Shown one piece after another: positions 50,470 to 60,493 of a stretch of DNA of 64,000 nucleotides. Each line of letters starts with the position of its first letter. Position 1 is the stretch's first letter. Below the pieces are notes generated by a model. That model did not search any database, was not told the DNA's origin, and was given only the letters and a program-made list of their open reading frames with translations. The position numbers and the translations under genes are program-made. The stretch comes from Labrys okinawensis (lineage in GTDB: Bacteria; Pseudomonadota; Alphaproteobacteria; Rhizobiales; Labraceae), in contig NZ_PUEJ01000010.1 in NCBI RefSeq assembly GCF_002982075.1, positions 186,001 through 250,000 of the forward strand. Direction: 5' to 3'.

Positions 50470-50933
50470 TATTCAGTAACCAGCATGGCGGAAACCACGG
50501 CCTCGGCAACCGTGACGCCGTCGACCTTGGCTTCCCCCTTGTACCACCACATGTTGCGGCGGTTCTTCAGCTTGGTCAGGTGCAGACGCATCTGATCGCC
50601 CGGCGTGACCGGCTTGCGGAAACGGCATTCGTCGATGGTCATGAAATAAACGACCTTGGGCCTGGCCTTGCCTTCCGTGCTGAGCACGCAGATTGCACCG
50701 GCCGTCTGGGCCATCGCTTCGATCACCAGCACGCCCGGCATCACAGGCTGCTCGGGGAAGTGGCCAGTGAAATGCGGCTCGTTGAAGGTGACGTTCTTGA
50801 TGCCGACGGCGGAATTGTCGCCGTCGATCTCGACGATGCGGTCCACGAGCAGGAAGGGATAGCGATGCGGCAGCAGCGTCAAGAGCTTGCCGATATCTGC
50901 AGTTTCCAGCGTTCCAGGGGTTGCTTCACTCAT
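50469..50933 (-). CDS. fabZ: 3-hydroxyacyl-[acyl-carrier-protein] dehydratase FabZ
   Basis: Hotdog-fold dehydratase of fatty acid synthesis, 154 residues. Catalytic H58 and E72 lie in [38 protein letters not shown] near 20-37 is typical of FabZ. It sits inside the lpx cluster as usual and competes with LpxA for hydroxyacyl-ACP. A repeat element fills the 225-base gap to lpxD. Confidence 0.96.
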   Translation of the reverse strand: MSEATPGTLETADIGKLLTLLPHRYPFLLVDRIVEIDGDNSAVGIKNVTFNEPHFTGHFPEQPVMPGVLVIEAMAQTAGAICVLSTEGKARPKVVYFMTIDECRFRKPVTPGDQMRLHLTKLKNRRNMWWYKGEAKVDGVTVAEAVVSAMLVTE

Positions 50934-51005
50934 ATATGTCTCATTTCCTGAACCGGCCCGGCCTTCGGCCAGGCGCTAAAGCCAAACTCGATATCGCCTT
51001 CAAAA

Positions 51006-51072
51006 GCGTTTTCCGACCCGACCGGTTTGGAAAACGCGTCTGTCCCCCAGAAATCAAGAGCAAAACGCGTTT
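51006..51072. repeat. AAAACGC-type palindromic intergenic repeat, copy between lpxD and fabZ
   Basis: GCGTTTTCC (51006-51014) and GGAAAACGC (51029-51037) form a perfect stem around a 14-base loop containing ACCGG, followed by a second palindrome AAACGCGTTT (51063-51072). The stretch CGTTTTCCGA-CC-G is shared with the element at 58507-58576. Confidence 0.7.
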
Positions 51073-51158
51073 CACCGCTTTTTTGCCCCCCACGCCTCCT
51101 TCCGGGGCCAATCCAAAGGGTTGGTCTTCCCCCGGCTTCCGTGAAATGGCAAGGCGCC

Positions 51159-52235
51159 TCAGGCGGTGGATCCCCCATCCGTTCCCTGCCCCGACCGAAC
51201 CCGCGACGATTTGACCAGCTTCTTGAGCAAGGCCAGCTCGCGGGCATAATCTCCCAGAGGCTGGGCGGGGGTGCCGCCCATGCGCGCGCCTGGAGGCACA
51301 TCATCCTTGACGTTGGCGGCGCCGGCGATCTGGGCACCCATGCCGATACGGATATGCCCGACCGTCGCGGAGGCGCCGCCCATCACCACGAAATCCTCCA
51401 GGACCGTCGAGCCGGAGATTCCGACCTTGGACACCAGCACGCAGTGCCGGCCGACCATGACGTTGTGGGCGATCTGCACCTGATTGTCGATCTTGGTACC
51501 CTCGCCGATGATGGTATCGCGGTTGGCGCCACGGTCGATGGTTGTGCAGGCGCCGATTTCGACATCGTCCTGCACCACGACACGGCCAACCTGCGGCACC
51601 TTGAGATGGCCGCGCGGCCCCATCGAAAAGCCGAAGCCGTCCTGGCCAAGGCAAGCCCCGGCATGGATGATGACGCGATTGCCGATCAGGGAGTGCTGGA
51701 TCACCGCATTGGGGCTGATCGAGCAGTCGCGCCCGATCCGGACATCCGGGCCGATCACAGCATTGGCGCCGACGATGGTGCCGGCCCCGATTTCCGCTCG
51801 CGGTCCGATGACGGCCCCAGGATCGACTGTCACACCGATCTCCAGTCTCGCCTCGGGATGCACGACGGCCCCCGGCGAAATACCCTTGGCCCCGAAGAAG
51901 GATTGCGGGCGCGCCGCATCCGGGAACAGGGCCATGCCGATCTGGGCAAAGGCGCGATAGGGCTCGCGGGCCACCAGCAGGGGCGCATTCTTCGGAGCGC
52001 GATCGACGAATTTAGGCGAGATCAGGATGACCGCTGCCTTGGATGTTTCCAGCATCGGCAGATAATGCGGATTCTCAAGGAAGCTCAGATCGCCTTCCCC
52101 GGCATGATCGAGCGGCGCCACGCGTTCGACCGACAGGTCCAGCGACAGGCCGGGCACCGGCTCGGCTCCGGTGAGTTCGACGATATCGGCAACGGTGAGG
52201 CGGTTGCGCGCGTGAAAGAATACCGGATCCGTCAT
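51159..52235 (-). CDS. lpxD: UDP-3-O-(3-hydroxyacyl)glucosamine N-acyltransferase
   Basis: Third step of lipid A synthesis. 358 residues from ATG 52235; GTG 52244 is also in frame. N-terminal uridine-binding domain (about 1-110) with [17 protein letters not shown], then a hexapeptide-repeat helix (about 115-325) with the catalytic histidine in [15 protein letters not shown]-terminal helix [17 protein letters not shown]. Located behind bamA, separated by a terminator and a palindrome. Confidence 0.96.
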   Translation of the reverse strand: MTDPVFFHARNRLTVADIVELTGAEPVPGLSLDLSVERVAPLDHAGEGDLSFLENPHYLPMLETSKAAVILISPKFVDRAPKNAPLLVAREPYRAFAQIGMALFPDAARPQSFFGAKGISPGAVVHPEARLEIGVTVDPGAVIGPRAEIGAGTIVGANAVIGPDVRIGRDCSISPNAVIQHSLIGNRVIIHAGACLGQDGFGFSMGPRGHLKVPQVGRVVVQDDVEIGACTTIDRGANRDTIIGEGTKIDNQVQIAHNVMVGRHCVLVSKVGISGSTVLEDFVVMGGASATVGHIRIGMGAQIAGAANVKDDVPPGARMGGTPAQPLGDYARELALLKKLVKSSRVRSGQGTDGGSTA

Positions 52236-52266
52236 CAAGTCCACGCTACGGTCAGCCCCTCCAAAT

Positions 52267-52295
52267 CCGGTTTCGAGTGGCTGCTCCGAAACCGG
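52267..52295. repeat. Hairpin upstream of lpxD, possible relative of the AAAACGC repeats
   Basis: CCGGTTTCG (52267-52275) and CGAAACCGG (52287-52295) form a perfect 9-base stem with an 11-base loop. A GCAAAAGCGTTACCGG stretch about 40 bases further on resembles the AAAACGC repeats, but similarity is weak. Confidence 0.5.
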
Positions 52296-52449
52296 TGATC
52301 TTTGCCATCATGAATAAACCAGTCCCTTTGCAAAAGCGTTACCGGCCTGGACATTCATCCGCCAGCCCATACACGATGAAGGGGGCGCGATGCAAAACAC
52401 CGAATATTTCCGTTCGTTGCGGCATCCGACAAGTGCCGCCCCTGTGAAC

Positions 52450-52483
52450 AAAAAACCGGCCGGCCCCAAGGGACCGGCCGGCC
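52450..52483 (-). terminator. Rho-independent terminator of bamA
   Basis: On the minus strand a very GC-rich stem (GGCCGGCCGGTCCC pairing with GGGGCCGGCCGG) is followed by six T residues (complement of 52450-52455). It starts 20 bases after the bamA stop. It implies that lpxD has its own promoter in the following 200 bases or relies on read-through. Confidence 0.88.
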
Positions 52484-52502
52484 AAAACGTCAGGTCAGAT
52501 CA

Positions 52503-54725
52503 TCAATAGTTGACGATCGTACCGAAGCGGAAGGCCTGCGTATCGTCATGCTTCGCCTTGGTCAGGACATAGGCATAGTCGAAGCGCAACGGGCCGAGCG
52601 GGGAGGCCCACAGCAAGCTGGCGCCGACGGAAGAACGGATCTTGTGTTCGTCGACGAGATTGAAAGTCACCTGCGTCGGATCGTCTGGGTTTCCGTATTT
52701 CGCGTACTTCTTACCGCCATAGCCGAATACCGTTCCGGCATCCGCAAAGACAGCGCCACGCAGGCCCACTTCACGCGGCAGTCCGAAGATCGGGAACTGC
52801 AGTTCCACCGTACCGCCGAAATAGGTGGTGCCGCCCAGCCCGTTGCCCTTCGAGCCGCCAGCGATATCACGCGGACCAATACCGCCCGGGGCAAAGCCGC
52901 GTACCAGATCGGGTCCGGGGCTATATTGATCGACGATCGCCAGTTTGTCCTTGCCGAAGCCGTGCATATAGCCGCCTTGGCCGCGGACCATCAAAGTGAG
53001 GTCGTCAGTCAACGAGTAGTAGTAGCGACCATCGATCGACTGCTTGATAAACTTGGCATCCCCACCAAGGCCGGCGACATCCTGCTTGAACTGGACATAT
53101 ATGCCAGAACTGGGCTGCTTAAGATCATCGAGCGTATTGTAAGTCAGCGTATAGCCGGCCATTGAGACCAGGCGACGTCCTTCACGAGCCAATTCCTTGA
53201 TCGCCACGGAAGCTTCGCCATCATCGAATTTATCATTCGTGTAACGAGTATCCGGAATCGTCACCTTCTCCGAATAGATCGTGTAGTTCACACCAACCGT
53301 GAAGTTCTCGGTGATCGGGAAGGCAGCGCGCAGCGTACCGCCGGTGGTCTGGTCCTTGTAGTAGCTGTAGTCGCTGTCATCGGTGGTCTTGGAGAAGATG
53401 TCGAAGCCTGCAGCGATGCGCTGCCCGAGGAAATAGGGCTCAGTGAAGGACAGGCTGTAGCCCTGCGTGCGCTGGCCATACTGCACCGAGGCCTTCACAT
53501 ACTGGCCACGGCCGAGGAAGTTGCGCTCGGTGAGCGAAACTTCGCCGAGGAAGCCGTCCGAGGTGGAATAGCCGCCGCCCAGCGAGAATTCGCCGGTGGA
53601 CTGGTCTTCGACATCGACGTTGACGATCACGCGATCGGGCTCCGAGCCCGGCTCGTTGGTGACGCGGATGTTCTTGAAGTAGCCCAGGTTGCGCAGGCGA
53701 CGGGTCGCACGCTCGATCAGGGCCTTGTTGTAGGGGTCGCCTTCGCCGATATCGAATTCGCGGCGGATCACATAGTCACGCGTGCGGGTGTTGCCGCGGA
53801 TGTTGATGCGCTCGATATAGACCTTCGCGCCCTCTTCCACGACATAGTTGACGCTGATGACGTTGCCGCCGGCATCGCGCACCGCGCGAGGACGGACCTG
53901 GGCAAAGGGATGGCCGGAAGCGGCCAGCTTGACCGTCATGTCCTCGACGGTCTTGTCGACGTCCTCGCCGCGATAGGTCCAGTTGTTCCAGGATTGGACA
54001 TCACCCTCGAGATCGGCGGGATTAACGTCGGAAATGCTGGATTCGACCTGCGAGGGCCCGAATTTGTAGTACTGGCCCTCGTCGACCGTGACAGTCAGGA
54101 CATAGGCATCCTGCTTCTCGTTCAGCGATGGCACGATCGAGACGACGCGGAAATCGGGATAGCCATGGTTGACGTAGAACTGGCGCAGGCGCTCCTCATC
54201 GCCGGCGAGGCGATCCGGATCATAGGTATCCGTGGTGCGCAGCCAGCCCAGATAGCCGCTCTCGACAGTGGCCATCTGCCGCTTCAGGCGCCAGGCTGAG
54301 AAATTGTTGTTGCCGACGAAGTTGATCGACTCGATACCGACCTTCGAGCCTTCAGCCACGGTGAAAACGAGGTCGACACGATTGTTCGGCAGGGGGACTT
54401 CACGGTAGGTGATCTGCACCGTCGAGCGGCCGGTCCGGTTATAGGCCTCGCGCATGCGATCGATATCGGCGTTGAGGGTGGCCTGGTTCACCGGGCTGCC
54501 GGGCTTGGTCTCCATGATCGAAGACAGCTGATCCGCCGTGACTTTCTTATTCTTCTCGAACACGATGCGGTTGACGATCGGCGCCGAGCGCGACGCGACA
54601 TGCTTCCTCGGAGCGGCTTCAGCCGTGCCCACCAAAGGAGATGCCACGAAGGCCCCGAACAACGACGGAACCGCGACGGCCGCGAGGGCAACGCCCAGCT
54701 TCAACTTGTACATTGCTGTTGCCAT
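52503..54725 (-). CDS. bamA: Outer membrane protein assembly factor BamA
   Basis: Omp85-family core of the BAM complex that folds beta-barrels into the outer membrane. 740 residues: signal peptide ending near EAA at 37, five POTRA domains (about 48-395), then a 16-strand barrel from about 400. The barrel carries the substrate-exit loop motif VRGFAPGGIGPRD near 615. Terminal residues FGTIVNY end in an aromatic residue. Follows rseP and precedes lpxD; a skp/ompH gene, present in this position in many other proteobacteria, is absent here. Confidence 0.96.
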   Translation of the reverse strand: MATAMYKLKLGVALAAVAVPSLFGAFVASPLVGTAEAAPRKHVASRSAPIVNRIVFEKNKKVTADQLSSIMETKPGSPVNQATLNADIDRMREAYNRTGRSTVQITYREVPLPNNRVDLVFTVAEGSKVGIESINFVGNNNFSAWRLKRQMATVESGYLGWLRTTDTYDPDRLAGDEERLRQFYVNHGYPDFRVVSIVPSLNEKQDAYVLTVTVDEGQYYKFGPSQVESSISDVNPADLEGDVQSWNNWTYRGEDVDKTVEDMTVKLAASGHPFAQVRPRAVRDAGGNVISVNYVVEEGAKVYIERINIRGNTRTRDYVIRREFDIGEGDPYNKALIERATRRLRNLGYFKNIRVTNEPGSEPDRVIVNVDVEDQSTGEFSLGGGYSTSDGFLGEVSLTERNFLGRGQYVKASVQYGQRTQGYSLSFTEPYFLGQRIAAGFDIFSKTTDDSDYSYYKDQTTGGTLRAAFPITENFTVGVNYTIYSEKVTIPDTRYTNDKFDDGEASVAIKELAREGRRLVSMAGYTLTYNTLDDLKQPSSGIYVQFKQDVAGLGGDAKFIKQSIDGRYYYSLTDDLTLMVRGQGGYMHGFGKDKLAIVDQYSPGPDLVRGFAPGGIGPRDIAGGSKGNGLGGTTYFGGTVELQFPIFGLPREVGLRGAVFADAGTVFGYGGKKYAKYGNPDDPTQVTFNLVDEHKIRSSVGASLLWASPLGPLRFDYAYVLTKAKHDDTQAFRFGTIVNY

Positions 54726-54897
54726 CGGGTCTAAATCCCACTCTTTTTACCAAACCAAGTCGAGTTCAACGCCAAACCTCACCAGCCCGCATTGCGCTCA
54801 TTGGAAATGCTTCTACAGGGTTTCCGGACACATGCAAACCGACCCCCGGCCGCCACCCGTCCTTTTTTGGGAGACCGTTGCGAATCCGCCACGCCCC

Positions 54898-56022
54898 TCA
54901 GCCACCCGACAATTGCTGTGACAGATCATGGCCCAACACCAAAACGGTGATTGTAATTATCAACATGAGCCCGATGCCGAAGGACAACTCCTGCGCGCGC
55001 GCTCCTACCGGCCTGCCCCGGATCGCCTCGATGGCGTAGAAGACTAGATGACCGCCATCTAGAACCGGTATCGGCAACAGATTGATGAAGCCGACGGAAA
55101 TCGACAGTCCCGCCGTCAGCAGGATCAGGCCGGCAAACCCGATGGTTTCAGTGATCGTCTTGGAAGCTACCGCAATGCCGACAATGCCGGTCACCTGCTT
55201 GGGATCGCCGCGCCCGGCAAAAAGATCGTAGATAAATTTCGCTGATGCACCAATACCTTGGCCGGTTTCCTTGGTGCCCTGCCACAGGGCAGAGACAGGA
55301 TCCAGGCGCGACATGCCGCCAGGGCCGATACCGATGATCGCTCGCGAAACGGTCTTGCCATCCGGCGTGGAGAACGTCCGCGTTTCCGGCGTGACGCTGA
55401 CGTCGAAACTCTCCTGCCCCCGCTGGATGGTAAGCTTCACGGGGCGTCCCGGCTCGGCCGAAATCAGATCGGGGAGCTGGTCGAACAGGGTGACCTTGGT
55501 GCCGTTGACCTCGACGATCCGGTCACCCTTGCGCAGGCCGGCTTTCGCTGCCGGTCCGTCAGCCTTGATCGGCCCGATAATGGCGTCAGAATTCGGGTAA
55601 CCATAAATCGAGAATGCGGCCGCGAAGACGAAAGCTGCCAGGATGAAATTGGCCAAAGGACCGGCCGCGACGATGGCGATGCGCTGCCAGACCGGTTTGT
55701 GAAACAGGCTGACCGCCCGCTCCTCCGGCGTCATCAGCTGGTTGCGCTCCTCGTCGGGCAGAGAAGCGGCATTGGCGTCGCCGAAGAAGCGCACATAGCC
55801 GCCGAGGGGAATTGCCGCGATGCGCCAATGGGTCCCGTGCCGGTCGTCATAGCCGAACAATTCCGGCCCGAAACCGATCGAGAAGGTCACGACCTTCACG
55901 CCGCACCAGCGCCCGACCAGAAAATGCCCAAGCTCGTGAAAGAAGATCAGGATGGAGATGATCACGATGAACGGCACGAAGCCGAGCGCACCGAGACCGA
56001 AACTATCCAGAAGACCCATCAT
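54898..56022 (-). CDS. rseP: Intramembrane zinc metalloprotease RseP
   Basis: Site-2 protease that cuts membrane-bound regulators. 374 residues. Zinc ligands H29-E30-x-x-H33 in FFHELGHFLVGRWCGVK and the aspartate in LLPIPVLDGGHLVFYAIEA near 318. One PDZ domain (about 130-215) rather than the two of E. coli, as is common in alphaproteobacteria. Four predicted helices. It follows cdsA by 52 bases with no dxr between. Confidence 0.95.
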   Translation of the reverse strand: MMGLLDSFGLGALGFVPFIVIISILIFFHELGHFLVGRWCGVKVVTFSIGFGPELFGYDDRHGTHWRIAAIPLGGYVRFFGDANAASLPDEERNQLMTPEERAVSLFHKPVWQRIAIVAAGPLANFILAAFVFAAAFSIYGYPNSDAIIGPIKADGPAAKAGLRKGDRIVEVNGTKVTLFDQLPDLISAEPGRPVKLTIQRGQESFDVSVTPETRTFSTPDGKTVSRAIIGIGPGGMSRLDPVSALWQGTKETGQGIGASAKFIYDLFAGRGDPKQVTGIVGIAVASKTITETIGFAGLILLTAGLSISVGFINLLPIPVLDGGHLVFYAIEAIRGRPVGARAQELSFGIGLMLIITITVLVLGHDLSQQLSGG

Positions 56023-56074
56023 CCGTTCCCCTCACGCACCGGAAAGCCAGGCCAGGCCGGCCCTGCCTGTGGCA

Positions 56075-56899
56075 CTACCACACTATGAAGCCCTGGGCCG
56101 GATGCAGGCCGGCATGCACGAGCCCGATCAGCAAGGCGGCCAATGCCGCCGCCAGGAAGCCGTCGAGCCTGTCCATGACGCCGCCATGACCCGGGATCAG
56201 ATGGCTCGCATCCTTGGCATCAAAACGACGCTTCAAGGCGGATTCAAGGAGATCACCGCCTTGGGAGATCGCCGCCAGTGCCGCGCCTACGGGAACCAAC
56301 AGGAAGGAACCGCCAACCACGCCAGCAGCCAGAGCGGCGAACAGTGTGCCGCCGATGAAACCCGACCAGGTCTTCTTCGGGCTGACCCTCGGCCAGAGCT
56401 TGGGCCCTCCCAGAGTGCGGCCGGTAAAATAGGCCATTACATCCGAGCCCCAGACAATGGCGAACAGCACGAAAATGGCGCGCATGCCATGAGGCTCGTC
56501 CAATCTAAGTGCGATAACCGGCAGGACCACGCAAGCCGCATAGGGTAGAGCGGCCGCGGCCAGCAAGGGCTGCGGCATCCCGCGAACCCGGGCCAGGCAA
56601 CCCATCGCCGCCGTCCCGCCGACAACTGTCAGCAAGGCAGCGCTCCCCTGCCCGCTCAGGACGAGCAGGGTCGATACCGCAAGCAGGCAGACCCCAAGCG
56701 CGGCGGCCGGCCCGTCGCGTCGGCCGGCGGCGATCAGGAACAGCCATTCGCACAAAACGGCGGCGGCGGCGAGAAACCAGAACAATGCGAAAAGGGGACC
56801 GCCCCACCAGGCCGTGGCCAGCGCCAGCCCGGCCATCACCAGGGCCGAAGCGATGCGGATGGAAAGATCGGACCAATTGGCCCTGGACGCATCCGCCAT
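56075..56899 (-). CDS. cdsA: Phosphatidate cytidylyltransferase
   Basis: Makes CDP-diacylglycerol for phospholipid synthesis. 274 residues with seven or eight helices. The family signature is complete near the C-terminus: SALKRRFDAKDASHLIPGHG followed by GVMDRLDG. Also KTWSGFIGG near 175. Between uppS and rseP in the usual order. Confidence 0.95.
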   Translation of the reverse strand: MADASRANWSDLSIRIASALVMAGLALATAWWGGPLFALFWFLAAAAVLCEWLFLIAAGRRDGPAAALGVCLLAVSTLLVLSGQGSAALLTVVGGTAAMGCLARVRGMPQPLLAAAALPYAACVVLPVIALRLDEPHGMRAIFVLFAIVWGSDVMAYFTGRTLGGPKLWPRVSPKKTWSGFIGGTLFAALAAGVVGGSFLLVPVGAALAAISQGGDLLESALKRRFDAKDASHLIPGHGGVMDRLDGFLAAALAALLIGLVHAGLHPAQGFIVW

Positions 56900-57005
56900 G
56901 TCAGAGACCGTGGGCGGATGATCCCGCCCCCCGCAACCGGCTGGCCGGTCCTCGGCACAAAACTGCTCTCACATCATCCCCCACATGCACGCCGACAACA
57001 CGGTC

Positions 57006-57776
57006 CTACCCGGAATTGGCCTGACGGGGCGGATCGGTCTCGCCGAGCCCACCGAAACGACGATCACGTGCGTGATATTCGGCCAGCGCGGTCTCCAGGG
57101 CACGCCGATCGAAATCCGGCCAGAGCAAGGGAATGAAGACGAACTCGGCATAGGCCGCCTGCCAAAGCAGGAAATTGGAAAGTCTCTGTTCGCCCGAGGT
57201 CCGGATTACCAGATCCGGGTCCGGAATATCATGCGTGTGAAGATTGGCGGCGACGGCTTCGGCCGTGATGTCCTGCGGCTTGAGCGTCCCTTCGGCAACC
57301 TTCTGGGCGAGGCGACGAGCCGCGGCGACGATCTCCTGCCGAGCGCCATAATTGAACGCCACCACGAGTGTCAGCCCGGTATTGGCCGCGGTGAGATTCT
57401 CGACCTCACTCAGGAGTTCGGCAAGCTCGGCGTCGAGCCCTTCCCGCTCGCCGATGATGCGCACCCGCACATTGTTGGCATGCAGGTCCGCCAAGTCGTT
57501 GCGCACGAAGCGCTTCACCAATCCCATGAGATAGTCGACTTCGGTGCGGGGCCTCGACCAGTTCTCTGAGGAGAAGGAATAGAGCGTGAGATAGCGTATG
57601 CCCAGTTCCGCGGCGGCGCGGACGGTCCGCCTGAGTGCTTCGACGCCCCGGCGATGCCCTTCGAAACGGGGCATCAGGCGCTTGGAAGCCCAGCGACCAT
57701 TGCCATCCATGATAATGGCGACATGAGCCGGCGGGGCCGCCACGGTTGCATCGTCGATTTCGTCCCTGCCAAACAT
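57006..57776 (-). CDS. uppS: Isoprenyl (undecaprenyl) diphosphate synthase
   Basis: Cis-prenyltransferase that makes the lipid carrier for cell-wall sugars. 256 residues. Catalytic aspartate in [10 protein letters not shown] near 22-31, [15 protein letters not shown] near 65-80 and [20 protein letters not shown] near 195-215. 106 bases separate it from cdsA. Confidence 0.96.
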   Translation of the reverse strand: MFGRDEIDDATVAAPPAHVAIIMDGNGRWASKRLMPRFEGHRRGVEALRRTVRAAAELGIRYLTLYSFSSENWSRPRTEVDYLMGLVKRFVRNDLADLHANNVRVRIIGEREGLDAELAELLSEVENLTAANTGLTLVVAFNYGARQEIVAAARRLAQKVAEGTLKPQDITAEAVAANLHTHDIPDPDLVIRTSGEQRLSNFLLWQAAYAEFVFIPLLWPDFDRRALETALAEYHARDRRFGGLGETDPPRQANSG

Positions 57777-57909
57777 TGGTGCCTCGAAGCTTCTCCGCCG
57801 AACCGGCTGGCACGAATTCTATCGAACGATCATCGGATAGACAGTGGATAATTGGTATCGAATTGGGGAAGTAGAATAGTCCTTGCGGATAATCTGCAGC
57901 CCTCTTCCG

Positions 57910-58470
57910 TCACACCTGCATGATTTCCTTCTCCTTGGAGGCGAGCGTCTTATCGATTTCGGCGATCATCGCATCGGTCGCCTTCTGCACCTGGTCGGCC
58001 AGACGCTTTTCTTCGTCCTCGCCGATCGCGCCGTCCTTTTCCGTCTTTTTCAGGATATCCAGGCCGTCTCGACGGACATGCCGCACCGCCACGCGCGCCG
58101 ATTCTGCGTATTTATGCGCGACCTTGACCAGTTCCTTGCGGCGATCCTGCGTCATCTCGGGAATACGCAGCCGGATCACCTGTCCTTCGGTCTGGGGATT
58201 GAGACCGAGATTGGAGTTCATGATCGCCTTCTCTACGGCGCCGACCATACCGCGATCCCAGACCTGCACGCTGATCAGGCGCGGCTCCGGAACCGAAATG
58301 GTGGCGACCTGGGACAGCTGCATACTGGCGCCATAGGCATCGACATGCACAGGTTCGAGCAGCGAAGAAGAGGCCCGGCCGGTACGCAACCCGCCCAGTT
58401 CGTGTTTCAGCGCGTTCAGGGCGCCTTCCATGCGGCGCTTGACCTCGGCGATATCGAATGACGCAGTCAT
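57910..58470 (-). CDS. frr: Ribosome recycling factor
   Basis: Splits terminated ribosomes together with EF-G. 186 residues from ATG 58470, the usual length of 185. Typical segments are [36 protein letters not shown] and [20 protein letters not shown]. The frame is open upstream to 58599, but that part overlaps the palindromic repeat after pyrH. Confidence 0.97.
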   Translation of the reverse strand: MTASFDIAEVKRRMEGALNALKHELGGLRTGRASSSLLEPVHVDAYGASMQLSQVATISVPEPRLISVQVWDRGMVGAVEKAIMNSNLGLNPQTEGQVIRLRIPEMTQDRRKELVKVAHKYAESARVAVRHVRRDGLDILKKTEKDGAIGEDEEKRLADQVQKATDAMIAEIDKTLASKEKEIMQV

Positions 58471-58506
58471 GTTCCTGCCCTCGAATTTCTGTACTGGAAA
58501 CGGCGA

Positions 58507-58576
58507 AAGCGTTTCTAGAAAACGCTTCAAAACAAAGAACCAGAACGTTTTCCGATCCAGTTGGATCAAAAAACGT
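58507..58576. repeat. AAAACGC-type palindromic intergenic repeat between pyrH and frr
   Basis: Two hairpins in a row. AAGCGTTT (58507-58514)/AAACGCTT (58520-58527) has a 5-base loop. ACGTTTT (58545-58551)/AAAACGT (58570-58576) encloses GATCCA (58554-58559)/TGGATC (58562-58567). The second begins one base beyond the pyrH stop and could end its transcript. Shared sequence with the copy at 51006-51072. Confidence 0.72.
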
Positions 58577-58577
58577 C

Positions 58578-59294
58578 CTATGGAGTGACCAGGGTGCAAC
58601 GTCCTTCCCCGCGCAGCACGGCCGCCAGGGATCCGGGTTGTTGAATCGAAAAAACAATTATCGGCAAGCGTGCCTCGCGGGCAAGCGCAAACGCCGCCGT
58701 ATCCATGATCTTGAGGTCCTTGCGGATGACCTCGTCATGGGTGATGTGATCATAGCGGGTCGCAGCCGGGTCTTTCTTGGGATCGGCGGAATAGATGCCA
58801 TCGACCTGCGTGCCCTTCATCAGGACATTGCATTCCAGTTCTGCTGCACGCAAGGCGCCGCCGGTATCGGTGGTGAAGAAGGGATTGCCGGTGCCGCCAG
58901 CCAGCAGCACGACGCGATCCTTGGCGAGGTGCTCCATCGCCTGCTGGCGCGTATAGGTCTCGACCACCGAGGGCATGGCGACGCCCGACATGGCGCGGGC
59001 GGACTGGCCGAGCGAGGCGAGCTGGGCTTCGAGCGCGATGACGTTCATCGCGGTGGCGAGCATGCCCATCGAGTCCGCCGCGGGCCGCGACAAGCCCATG
59101 CCTGCGATCTGGGAGCCGCGGAAGATGTTGCCGCCGCCCACCACCACGGCGACTTCCACGCCAAGCTTGACCGCCTCGATGACATCCTCGGCGATGCGGC
59201 GCACCGTGGCCCGGTCGATGCCGAAGGCCTCGCCTCCCATCAGGGCCTCGCCGGAAAGCTTCACCAGGACGCGTTTATAGGGAAGTACCGCCAT
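58578..59294 (-). CDS. pyrH: UMP kinase
   Basis: Phosphorylates UMP to UDP. 238 residues from ATG 59294, with GGAGAG seven bases before it. Amino acid kinase fold: [19 protein letters not shown] near 8-27, [18 protein letters not shown] near 50-66, [20 protein letters not shown] near 140. Between frr and tsf, with a strong hairpin in the tsf-pyrH gap. Confidence 0.97.
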   Translation of the reverse strand: MAVLPYKRVLVKLSGEALMGGEAFGIDRATVRRIAEDVIEAVKLGVEVAVVVGGGNIFRGSQIAGMGLSRPAADSMGMLATAMNVIALEAQLASLGQSARAMSGVAMPSVVETYTRQQAMEHLAKDRVVLLAGGTGNPFFTTDTGGALRAAELECNVLMKGTQVDGIYSADPKKDPAATRYDHITHDEVIRKDLKIMDTAAFALAREARLPIIVFSIQQPGSLAAVLRGEGRCTLVTP

Positions 59295-59323
59295 GATTGC
59301 TCTCCGATTCGCTGGCCACTTAT

Positions 59324-59352
59324 ACAACAGGCGGCCCTAAGCCGCCTGTTGT
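59324..59352 (-). terminator. Perfect hairpin between tsf and pyrH
   Basis: ACAACAGGCGGC (59324-59335) and GCCGCCTGTTGT (59341-59352) form a perfect 12-base stem with a 5-base loop, 59 bases after the tsf stop and 29 bases before the pyrH start. No long T run follows, so it may be an attenuator or processing signal. Confidence 0.75.
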
Positions 59353-59411
59353 CGATCTCGATCATCCACATGGCCGAAATACGGCCAGCGGCAACTCCTG
59401 GAACAGGAGCC

Positions 59412-60341
59412 TCAGGCGGCGTGGCCCGCCTGAGCGGCAACCTCGGCCGCAAAGTCGCTTTCCTGCTTCTCGATGCCCTCGCCCAGAGCGTAGCGGATGA
59501 AGCCAGCCACCTTGATCGGGCCGCCAGCCGCCCCTTCGCTCTCCTTGATGGCCTGGCCGACCGACTTGGAGGGATCGAAGATGAAGGGCTGCTCCAGCAG
59601 GGTCACTTCCTTGAAGTAGGTCTTGATGCCGCTCTCGACGATCTTGGCGATCGCAGCTTCCGGCTTGCCCTGCTCGCGATATTTCTCGGCGAGAATGGTC
59701 TTCTCACGCTCGACGGTCGCGGCATCGACACCGGCGGCATCGACGGCAACGGGATTCGAGGAAGCGACATGCATGGCGATCTGACGACCGAGCTCAGCCA
59801 GCTTCTCGGCATTGCCGGCGGATTCGAGCGCAACGATCACGCCGATGCGGCCCTTGTTGGCGACGACCGGGTTGTGAACATAGGTCGCCAGTGCGCCCTG
59901 CCCGACCGAGACGATCTTGGCGCGGCGCAGCGACATGTTTTCGCCGATCTTGGCGACCGTCGCGGAGATCTTCTCCTCGACCGTGCCGCCACCCGGGAAG
60001 GCAGCCGCCTTCAGGGCCTCGACATCCTCGCCGGTGTTCAGGGCGACTTCGGCAATGCCGGAGACCAGATCCTGGAACTCGGGGTTGCGGGCCACGAAGT
60101 CCGTCTCGGAATTGACCTCGACGGCGACGCCCTTGTTGCCTTCGACCAGCAGGGCGACGAGCCCTTCGGCGGCGACACGACCGGCCTTCTTGGCGGCCTT
60201 TGATAGGCCCTTCTTGCGCAGCCAGTCAACAGCGGCTTCCAGATCGCCGGCGGTCTCGGTGAGCGCTGCCTTGCAATCCATCATGCCCGCGCCGGTCTGT
60301 TCGCGCAGCTCTTTCACCATGGCGGCGGTAATGTTCGACAT
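59412..60341 (-). CDS. tsf: Elongation factor Ts
   Basis: Nucleotide exchange factor for EF-Tu. 309 residues. The N-terminal module has [20 protein letters not shown] and the signature [20 protein letters not shown]. Core contains [20 protein letters not shown]. Follows rpsB across a 152-base gap with a long hairpin. Confidence 0.97.
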   Translation of the reverse strand: MSNITAAMVKELREQTGAGMMDCKAALTETAGDLEAAVDWLRKKGLSKAAKKAGRVAAEGLVALLVEGNKGVAVEVNSETDFVARNPEFQDLVSGIAEVALNTGEDVEALKAAAFPGGGTVEEKISATVAKIGENMSLRRAKIVSVGQGALATYVHNPVVANKGRIGVIVALESAGNAEKLAELGRQIAMHVASSNPVAVDAAGVDAATVEREKTILAEKYREQGKPEAAIAKIVESGIKTYFKEVTLLEQPFIFDPSKSVGQAIKESEGAAGGPIKVAGFIRYALGEGIEKQESDFAAEVAAQAGHAA

Positions 60342-60389
60342 CGCAGGATACCTCTTTGGGAAACCGGAACAGGTCCGGTGATGGGAAGC

Positions 60390-60441
60390 GGCCCGGCGCT
60401 TACCACTCCAACATCACAATTGGAAGGCAAGCTACCGGGCC
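60390..60441 (-). promoter_or_regulatory. Long hairpin between rpsB and tsf
   Basis: GGCCCGG (60390-60396) pairs with CCGGGCC (60435-60441), and inside them GCTT/AAGC and CTCCAA (60406-60411)/TTGGAAG pair as well, giving a 52-base stem-loop with small bulges. It begins 52 bases after the rpsB stop and ends 49 bases before the tsf start. Probable attenuator or RNA-processing site that sets the S2 to EF-Ts ratio. Confidence 0.65.
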
Positions 60442-60493
60442 GTATTCAGGGATAGATAGGGAGCCTGCAACGAAATTGCAGGCCTTGGATGTA

